DNA of 10,295 nt from Candidatus Methanoplasma sp. (GTDB lineage: Archaea; Thermoplasmatota; Thermoplasmata; Methanomassiliicoccales; Methanomethylophilaceae). A model generated the notes under the pieces. It was not told the origin of the DNA. It was given only the letters and a program-made list of their open reading frames with translations, and did not search any database. The position numbers were made by a program, and so were the translations under genes. The DNA lies in NCBI GenBank assembly GCA_031288985.1, contig JAITQH010000032.1, forward strand, positions 1 through 10,295, written 5' to 3'. Shown piece after piece: positions 5,676-10,295 of the stretch (its first letter is position 1; each line of letters starts with the position of its first letter).

Positions 5676-6683
5676 TCAGCGGGGGGTGAAGAATTCTCTG
5701 CCGCGGATCATCAGATCGGTGAACCCGTCCGGATGGCCGCTGAGGGACGCTTCCCTTACGTCTTTGACCGCTTTGGAGAATTCTTCCCACACCTTGCCGC
5801 TGCGGGAGTTCAGATGCTGTATCTCGTAGTACAGGGCCGGATCCTCCAAGGCCACGGATTCGTTCGTATCCACGTTCTTCCTGAATGTTGTGGACGCCAC
5901 TGACATGAACTCTTCGAAAGGTATGCCGCTTCTCTCCAGAACCGTGAAGAATGCTATGTTGACCGCATGGCTCAGCCCCAGGACGTACGACATGTAGCGG
6001 TCATGCTCCTCCACGGGCATCGCGACTATGTTCGCTCCCCTTCCCTCAAACAGCTCGCATGCCGTCCTCACCGCGTCTGCATTCCCGCAGCCGCACACTA
6101 TCAGGTTGCGTCCGTACATCGATCTCGCACCGGGCCCGAACATCGGATGCACCGAGCACACACGGCGCCTTGCTCCCATATCCGCAAGCACGTCGATGAA
6201 GGGGGATTTGAGCGACGATATGTCGAATATCGTCTGATCTCCGCATATGCCGTCCAGTTCTTTCAGTATTCCGGACACGGAAGATATCGGAGTCGCTATT
6301 ACAACGATGTCGCACTCGGCGGCGGCGGATATGCCGCGGCACCCCGGCGCCTTGTCCACGACGGTTACGGAATGCCCCGCCGCAGAAAAAAGATCTCCCA
6401 GCCATATGCCCATCTTCCCGCGTCCGCCTATTATGCATATCTTCCTGCTCTCGGAGGATGAACGGATCGGCTCGGCCTCGGCGGTTGCCTTTTTGAGCGC
6501 CTTCAGCACCGTTTCCGCTCCGTCGGGGCCCAATGCGGTCCCTTCGGCCGCTTTGCGGAACGCATCTGCGTCGATCCCTTCTTCTCCTCTAGCGGCGGCG
6601 GCCTCGATCCTTTCGGACATAAGCCTCAGTATCGTCCTGTCCATGTCTTCGATTTTCTTTTCGTGGCTTGCGGGTGTGGTCAT
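5676..6683 (-). CDS. tyrA: Prephenate dehydrogenase with chorismate-mutase-like N-terminus
   Basis: This enzyme oxidises prephenate with NAD(P)+ to 4-hydroxyphenylpyruvate in tyrosine synthesis. The 335-residue protein has the TyrA dehydrogenase core from about 80. The dinucleotide-binding turn IIGGRGKMG is at 84-92, with Asp110 ending the second strand. Next come VVIATPIS (127-134), the substrate motif HPMFGPGARSMYG (179-191) and GLSHAVN (236-242, His239). Residues about 1-72 resemble the AroQ chorismate mutase helix bundle, the layout of the enterobacterial T-protein. By my alignment to E. coli, two catalytic positions are changed (first-helix Arg to Glu8, Lys39 to Gly36), and the segment with the ERE motif is short and lacks it. 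The mutase activity is therefore probably lost, and the domain may be structural or regulatory. Arg25 is kept. The gene has its own TATA box and an inverted repeat in the leader. Confidence 0.92.
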   Translation of the reverse strand: MTTPASHEKKIEDMDRTILRLMSERIEAAAARGEEGIDADAFRKAAEGTALGPDGAETVLKALKKATAEAEPIRSSSESRKICIIGGRGKMGIWLGDLFSAAGHSVTVVDKAPGCRGISAAAECDIVVIATPISSVSGILKELDGICGDQTIFDISSLKSPFIDVLADMGARRRVCSVHPMFGPGARSMYGRNLIVCGCGNADAVRTACELFEGRGANIVAMPVEEHDRYMSYVLGLSHAVNIAFFTVLERSGIPFEEFMSVASTTFRKNVDTNESVALEDPALYYEIQHLNSRSGKVWEEFSKAVKDVREASLSGHPDGFTDLMIRGREFFTPR

Positions 6684-6688
6684 ATTAT

Positions 6689-6707
6689 CGTGCTATATGT
6701 TAGCACG
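6689..6707. promoter_or_regulatory. Operator-like inverted repeat in the tyrA leader
   Basis: CGTGCTA (6689-6695) and TAGCACG (6701-6707) are perfect 7-bp inverted arms around TATGT. On the minus strand, a near-copy of the left half-site (CGTGTTA, 6708-6714) lies immediately upstream in direct orientation. The site covers the predicted transcription start of tyrA, 6 bp before its start codon. A repressor bound here would block initiation; a short leader hairpin is the alternative reading. The symmetry is seen directly. Confidence 0.55.
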
Positions 6708-6720
6708 TAACACGCAATCG

Positions 6721-6729
6721 TATTTGAAA
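6721..6729 (-). promoter_or_regulatory. Probable TATA box of tyrA
   Basis: TTTCAAATA on the minus strand is centred about 42 bp before the tyrA ATG, predicting a leader of about 16 nt that begins inside the inverted repeat. The match to the archaeal consensus is moderate. Confidence 0.45.
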
Positions 6730-6809
6730 TTTTTCCATAGATGCCACACCGCGGGACTCCGAATATGCACGCGGGTGAATGGCGCACCGCTGAAAAGGTA
6801 TCGGCGCAC

Positions 6810-7910
6810 TCATCTTCTGACTATGATCGTCAGGATGTCTTCGTCTTCCACGATGTGGTCCATTCCCACGGTCTGCCCGGGGAACTTGCCGCTTTTGCCC
6901 CAAACCATCGCATATCTGAAATTGTTCTTGAAATCGCGGTGTATGACCTCGCACACGTCTCCGACGTTGTTGCCCTTTTTGACGATGAGCGGCTCCTCCA
7001 TGTCCGCTTCCTGGCCCTGCGGCTTCAGGTATATGCGGATCATCTCGATGGTGTCGTAAAGTTTCTGCTTCAGATCCTCTATGCCAAAACCGGTCGCCGC
7101 CGATACGGGAACGGTGACGTACTGCGAATGCATGGCCTGGACCGTCTCCAGCTGTCCCGGCTTGGCGAGATCCACCTTGTTTATCGCCATCACCGATTTT
7201 ATGTACACCCTGTTGCCGGAAAGAACGTCCAGCATCTGCTCGACGTTTATGTCCTCCCTCACAACGATGGTTGCGTTTATGTGTCCGTAGGCTGCCGTCA
7301 TGTCCTTTATCGTTTCGACGTCTATCTTCGTGAGTTTGACGGTGGGCTTGACGATTATCCCGCCCTGTCCGGATGTGGTGATGACCACATCGGGCTTCTT
7401 CTGATCCAAACGGATGGCGGCGTTGTAGAGTTCCTTCATCAGGACGTTCATGTTGGGATTGAATATGTCCACGACCATCAGTATGACGTCTGCGGCCCTG
7501 GCGGCGGCGATGACCTCTCTTCCGCGGCCCTTCCCTCTGGACGCGTCTTTTATCAGCCCGGGCATGTCCAGGATCTGTATCTTGGCATGGTTGTACTCCA
7601 GAACTCCGGGCACTACATCCAGCGTGGTGAAGTGATATGCTCCGACCTCAGACTTCGCTCCGGTCAGCTGATTGAGAAGCGTGGACTTCCCCACAGAGGG
7701 AAATCCCACAAGCGCGACCGTGGCGTTGCCTGCCTTCTTGACGTAGAACCCCTTGGTCGGCCCCTTGGATGACCGTCTTTTCTCGTCCTCGGCGGACAGG
7801 CGGGCTATCTTGGCTTTGAGCTTTCCAATGTGCGACTCTGTGGCCTTGTTGTATTTGGTATTGGAGATCTGATCCTCCAACTCCTTGATCTGCTCCTCTA
7901 TTGTGGCCAA
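6810..7910 (-). CDS. DRG-family (Obg superfamily) GTP-binding protein
   Basis: The 366-residue protein is an archaeal homologue of eukaryotic DRG1/DRG2, translation-associated GTPases of the Obg superfamily. The order is a coiled, charged N-terminal helix pair (about 1-50), then the G domain with P-loop GFPSVGKST (69-77), the TT of switch I (95-96), G3 DMPGL (115-119), the glycine- and charge-rich SRGKGRGRE (124-132), G4 NKVDL (244-248) and G5 SAATG (270-274), and finally a C-terminal TGS domain (about 290-366), a likely RNA or ribosome contact. An S5D2L-type insertion lies between G3 and G4, as in DRGs. The start is TTG (7908-7910), preceded by GGAGTG, 4 nt upstream; no ATG occurs in the first 150 codons and the N-terminus matches DRG proteins. 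The length is typical. It lies 126 bp upstream of tyrA but the latter has its own promoter. Confidence 0.95.
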   Translation of the reverse strand: MATIEEQIKELEDQISNTKYNKATESHIGKLKAKIARLSAEDEKRRSSKGPTKGFYVKKAGNATVALVGFPSVGKSTLLNQLTGAKSEVGAYHFTTLDVVPGVLEYNHAKIQILDMPGLIKDASRGKGRGREVIAAARAADVILMVVDIFNPNMNVLMKELYNAAIRLDQKKPDVVITTSGQGGIIVKPTVKLTKIDVETIKDMTAAYGHINATIVVREDINVEQMLDVLSGNRVYIKSVMAINKVDLAKPGQLETVQAMHSQYVTVPVSAATGFGIEDLKQKLYDTIEMIRIYLKPQGQEADMEEPLIVKKGNNVGDVCEVIHRDFKNNFRYAMVWGKSGKFPGQTVGMDHIVEDEDILTIIVRR

Positions 7911-7940
7911 GATACACTCCGTTCCACCTATGGGGAACCC

Positions 7941-7950
7941 GTATATTATG
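7941..7950 (-). promoter_or_regulatory. TATA box of the DRG GTPase gene
   Basis: CATAATATAC on the minus strand is centred about 35 bp before the TTG start. It predicts a leader of about 9 nt that just includes the GGAGTG ribosome-binding site. It shares the 156-bp divergent region with the zinc-ribbon gene promoter. Confidence 0.6.
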
Positions 7951-8037
7951 CTTTTACAGACCGTCTGCGGCGGCCTCCCCCTAGGTTTCGGCTGCTCTGG
8001 CTCATATCGGATCGCGAGATCTGCGGCCTGCGATATG

Positions 8038-8044
8038 TTTTAAT
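8038..8044 (+). promoter_or_regulatory. TATA box of the zinc-ribbon membrane protein gene
   Basis: TTTTAAT is centred 26 bp before the ATG at 8067, so the mRNA is probably leaderless. Between box and start lies a small palindrome, TCGCA-A-TGCGA (8052-8062), which could be an operator but is short enough to be chance. Confidence 0.6.
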
Positions 8045-8066
8045 CAGTGATTCGCAATGCGACCGC

Positions 8067-9161
8067 ATGGATGAGGCATCCGCACTCAGGAGACCGCTTA
8101 AGCTCACGCCTAAACAAATAGCCGTCACCCTCGCGGCGCTCATCATTTCTCTGGCGCTTACGCTTTCGGGATTCGGGGCGTCGTTCTGTTTGGGGATGCT
8201 GATCATCGCCGTCATCCTCTACATGGTCCCCAGGATGGCGGGCGCGACCGACGTCAGGCTGCTCGCGGGACTCGGCGTCGTGTTTTTCGTAAGCTCTGTG
8301 CTTTTGGGAGCGTTCGTCATGGCCCCCGGTTTCATCGACGGTATCAGCGGCACGCCGTCCGCCAACGATCATTTCGAGGATATCGAATACACGTTCGAGA
8401 ACGAGGGACTCTCCGTGTCCGTCACAGTCATCGATGCGGACCTCAGCGGAAAAGATGTGTTCTACTACTACGGAAAGGTGTCGGGCATAGGGTTCGGCAC
8501 CGTCAACGCCGCTTTGGACGAGAGCATCGCCCTGCCGTTGGACAGCGGGGCCACATACAAAGGGTTCGTGCCGCTTGATCCGTCGACGCTGTATGCGGGG
8601 CATATCGGTTTGTCCGAAGGCGGAAAGGAGACGGACGCGATCAGTTACAATTCGGTGCTGGTCGGCGCATTCGACGGGGACATCACCGGCCCTGCGCTGT
8701 ACGGATGCGCCGTATCCGCAGTCTACATACTGCTGTTCTTCTTCATGATACTGGTCCTCTCGGGACTGATGAAATCAAGGCTGGAGAAGGCCCGCACAAA
8801 GCTGGAGCAGGAAGGGCGCCTCTATCCTCAGGGATACGGCAGGTGCGCACAATGCGGCGGCGTCGTCCTTCCCGGCGAGGTGAAATGCAGAAAGTGCGGG
8901 GCTTACATCGACCGCCCCGACGAGATGAGGCCGAGCAAAAAGGACTTCTTCGAGTGCTCCGAGTGCGGCGCAGAGGTCCCCCCGGAAGCGGAGTCCTGCC
9001 CCAGGTGCGGGGCGGCATTCGACGCAGAGGAGTCCGAGGTGACGCATGCCGACGGATCCGTCGAAGTGACGACTGCGACTTTCGAGTGCTCCGAGTGCGG
9101 CGCAGAGGTTCCCGAAGCCGCGGAATTCTGCCCGAAATGCGGATCTGCATTCGAGGAGTGA
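8067..9161 (+). CDS. Membrane protein with three C-terminal zinc ribbons
   Basis: The family is not one I can name, but the architecture is clear. From the ATG at 8067 the product is 364 residues. Hydrophobic segments at about 16-33, 35-54 and 64-84 are followed by a probable extracytoplasmic domain of some 120 residues (85-205), a fourth membrane span at 208-234, and a basic helix. Three four-cysteine zinc ribbons come next: C260/C263-C274/C277, C297/C300-C311/C314 and C341/C344-C355/C358. With an even number of spans, and positive charge after the last one, both ends should face the cytoplasm. Ribbons two and three are nearly identical, indicating recent duplication. Such ribbons often mediate protein or nucleic-acid contacts, so this may be a sensor or scaffold; the role is unknown. 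The frame is open upstream to 7830, but that overlaps the DRG gene, and the TATA position supports 8067. Confidence 0.8.
   Translation: MDEASALRRPLKLTPKQIAVTLAALIISLALTLSGFGASFCLGMLIIAVILYMVPRMAGATDVRLLAGLGVVFFVSSVLLGAFVMAPGFIDGISGTPSANDHFEDIEYTFENEGLSVSVTVIDADLSGKDVFYYYGKVSGIGFGTVNAALDESIALPLDSGATYKGFVPLDPSTLYAGHIGLSEGGKETDAISYNSVLVGAFDGDITGPALYGCAVSAVYILLFFFMILVLSGLMKSRLEKARTKLEQEGRLYPQGYGRCAQCGGVVLPGEVKCRKCGAYIDRPDEMRPSKKDFFECSECGAEVPPEAESCPRCGAAFDAEESEVTHADGSVEVTTATFECSECGAEVPEAAEFCPKCGSAFEE
8949..9109 (+). repeat. Duplicated zinc-ribbon coding segment
   Basis: A 29-bp stretch at 8949-8977 recurs exactly at 9081-9109, 132 bp (44 codons) downstream, and encodes FECSECGAEV in both places. 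Identity at the synonymous positions points to recent duplication or gene conversion rather than protein-level selection alone. Confidence 0.9.
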
Positions 9162-9163
9162 CC

Positions 9164-9200
9164 GCATCGCGGGATGCCGAAGGTTTGGCGGATCGGCATC
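9164..9200 (+). repeat. Two mutually exclusive hairpins after the zinc-ribbon gene
   Basis: GCATC (9164-9168) can pair with GATGC (9173-9177) around GCGG. Alternatively GATGCCGA (9173-9180) pairs perfectly with TCGGCATC (9193-9200) around 12 nt. The arms overlap, so only one can form. The structure starts 2 nt after the TGA at 9159-9161 and probably serves as a 3'-end signal; no T-run follows. Confidence 0.4.
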
Positions 9201-9248
9201 GCATGCATGTATTGCCGCCTGTCGCGCGGCCTGCGCCCGACCTCACGT

Positions 9249-9255
9249 TTATTTA
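9249..9255 (+). promoter_or_regulatory. TATA box of the helical-repeat protein gene
   Basis: TTATTTA is centred about 25 bp before the ATG at 9277, predicting a leaderless transcript. It favours this ATG over the out-of-frame ATG at 9270. Confidence 0.55.
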
Positions 9256-9276
9256 CAGCCGAAGATATCATGGCAC

Positions 9277-10295
9277 ATGCATCAGAGACCCGTGTTCCGG
9301 AGCAAGTTCGAGGCCAACCTCTGGAGGAGGCTGACCGCCGACGCGGGTCCGCAGTCCAAGAAGGGGGAGTTTTACGCCGATATCGCGGGGAGCATACTGA
9401 AACACGACGGCCCCGTTCATTCCGCAATACTTGTCGGGACCATCGAGAAGCTCCGCGAGGCCGACCATCCCAACTTTCAAAATATAATGCCTCAGCTTGT
9501 GGCCAAGAGCGGACGGGGGGACTGCGAACCATCCCTGGCCGCGGCCCTCATATTGCTGGACGCAGAGGATCCGGATGGCGCCAAGGCCGTGATGGGTGCG
9601 GTCAGAGGCTGCCGCAACATTCCTTTGTCCGCATGCGTCAAGGCGCGCATCGCCCTTGCGGACGGCGATCCCGCCAAAGCCAAGCGCGAACTCATGAGAG
9701 CCCGCTGCAGCGACCCCTCCTATCCCATGTTCTATGACCTCATCCAGCGGATGGAGCCTGCCGAAGGGTGGATGTACCGCAGAAACATCGAGCTGCTGGT
9801 CGCGGGGAAGGATGTACTGCCATGCGGCGAGAGCGGCCGCACGTCGGTCGCGGAATCTCTTTACGGCATTTACAGGGACTGGTACGGAGGCAGGAGGGAC
9901 GAAGCCACCGGTCTGATGGTGGCCTCCGAGGAGTATCGGAACAAGAGTCCGGAGTTCGTGCTCGCCTCCGCCCGCATGTCCATGGACGAGAAGGATTGGC
10001 ATTCCGCGCAGCGGATGTACGATCTTCTGCTGTCGAAGAGCAGCAACTGCGTTTACATCATATGCGAGGCGGCCCGCGCTTACGGCCTCGGAGGCGGCCA
10101 TGAGAAGGCCCTCTCTCTGTACAAGGACGCGGAGGCCCTCGACCCCGCTTCCCGCACCGTCCTCGGAGGCCTCATCGACACGTTCCTCGCCCTTGGCATG
10201 ACGGCCGAGGCGGCGCAGTGCGTTCATGATCTGTGCGGCTCCGAGACCGCCTCTGCCGACGACTTCTACGCCGGCGCAAGGGCGCTGATGAAGGC
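9277..10295 (+). CDS. Helical-repeat (TPR-like) protein, 3' end beyond window
   Basis: An open frame runs without a stop from the ATG at 9277 to the window edge, giving at least 339 residues. I do not recognise a named family. The sequence is rich in Ala, Leu and charged residues with regular helix pairs. Four stretches look like tetratricopeptide-type units: about 205-226, 229-256 (ARMSMDEKDWHSAQRMYDLL), 262-290 (AARAYGLGGGHEKALSLYKD, ending ALDP) and 294-320. They show the alternating small residue and aromatic pattern and the A-DP ending of TPRs. The N-terminal half (1-180) is also helical, with a less clear unit near 118-142 (ALADGDPAKAKRELMRA). There is no signal peptide or membrane span, so it is a cytoplasmic scaffold by inference. 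It follows the zinc-ribbon gene in the same direction but has its own TATA box. Codon use matches the neighbouring genes. Confidence 0.8.
   Translation, partial: MHQRPVFRSKFEANLWRRLTADAGPQSKKGEFYADIAGSILKHDGPVHSAILVGTIEKLREADHPNFQNIMPQLVAKSGRGDCEPSLAAALILLDAEDPDGAKAVMGAVRGCRNIPLSACVKARIALADGDPAKAKRELMRARCSDPSYPMFYDLIQRMEPAEGWMYRRNIELLVAGKDVLPCGESGRTSVAESLYGIYRDWYGGRRDEATGLMVASEEYRNKSPEFVLASARMSMDEKDWHSAQRMYDLLLSKSSNCVYIICEAARAYGLGGGHEKALSLYKDAEALDPASRTVLGGLIDTFLALGMTAEAAQCVHDLCGSETASADDFYAGARALMK

Noticed and set aside
6781..6809. Direct repeat GGCGCAC (6781-6787 and 6803-6809) after the DRG gene
   Set aside because: It is only 7 bp of GC-rich sequence, lies between a stop codon and a distant promoter, and is easily explained by chance.
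6741..7772. Long open frame (343 codons) opposite the DRG GTPase gene
   Set aside because: It lies wholly antisense to an unmistakable GTPase and has the His/Asp/Val-rich composition of a reverse-complement shadow.
7830..8066. N-terminal extension of the zinc-ribbon membrane protein
   Set aside because: It would overlap the DRG GTPase gene and its promoter. The TATA box at 8038-8044 fits the ATG at 8067.
9268..10227. Long minus-strand frame opposite the TPR-like gene
   Set aside because: The plus-strand frame has a TATA-positioned start and TPR-like units. The minus frame is a GC-skewed shadow without recognisable domains.

Overview
The window looks like a chromosomal stretch of a moderately GC-rich methanogen-type archaeon, most likely Thermoplasmatota and probably Methanomassiliicoccales or Methanomethylophilaceae. 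The evidence is a DRG-type GTPase with a C-terminal TGS domain, a short archaeal RNase HI, TATA boxes centred about 26 bp before start codons (leaderless mRNAs), a tRNA without encoded CCA, and a remnant of a secreted surface protein of a kind common in that group. All nine stop codons that can be seen are TGA and none is TAG, which fits a lineage that reserves TAG for pyrrolysine. The taxonomic call is inference.

Layout. 1-1433 is an accessory, decaying strip. A tRNA-Asp(GTC) with its own TATA box is followed at once by a hairpin, then by a virus-type YqaJ/lambda-exonuclease-like nuclease gene split by an in-frame TGA, then by a secreted surface-protein remnant broken by a frameshift. 1491-3487 is housekeeping: panD (aspartate 1-decarboxylase) overlaps rnhA (RNase HI) by one base, and hisS (histidyl-tRNA synthetase) converges on them with no gap. 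3488-3973 is a 486-bp gene-free region. It becomes very AT-rich and carries seven copies of AGTAATA spaced close to whole DNA turns, a 16-bp palindrome, and the promoter and Shine-Dalgarno leader of a Schlafen/AlbA_2-type putative regulator (3974-5656).

That gene converges on tyrA (prephenate dehydrogenase with a degenerate chorismate-mutase-like N-terminus). The 19-bp gap is filled by one hairpin. Upstream of tyrA, and on the same strand, lies the DRG GTPase gene. It is divergent from a membrane protein with three cytoplasmic zinc ribbons, and the window ends inside a helical-repeat (TPR-like) protein.

How they fit together: panD (beta-alanine for coenzyme A), tyrA (tyrosine synthesis), hisS and the DRG GTPase (translation) and rnhA (RNA:DNA hybrid removal) are unrelated core functions, mostly in single-gene units with their own promoters. 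The parts that differ from this background are the tRNA-adjacent scar and the Schlafen/AlbA_2 gene with its repeat-laden control region. These are the best candidates for undescribed biology here.
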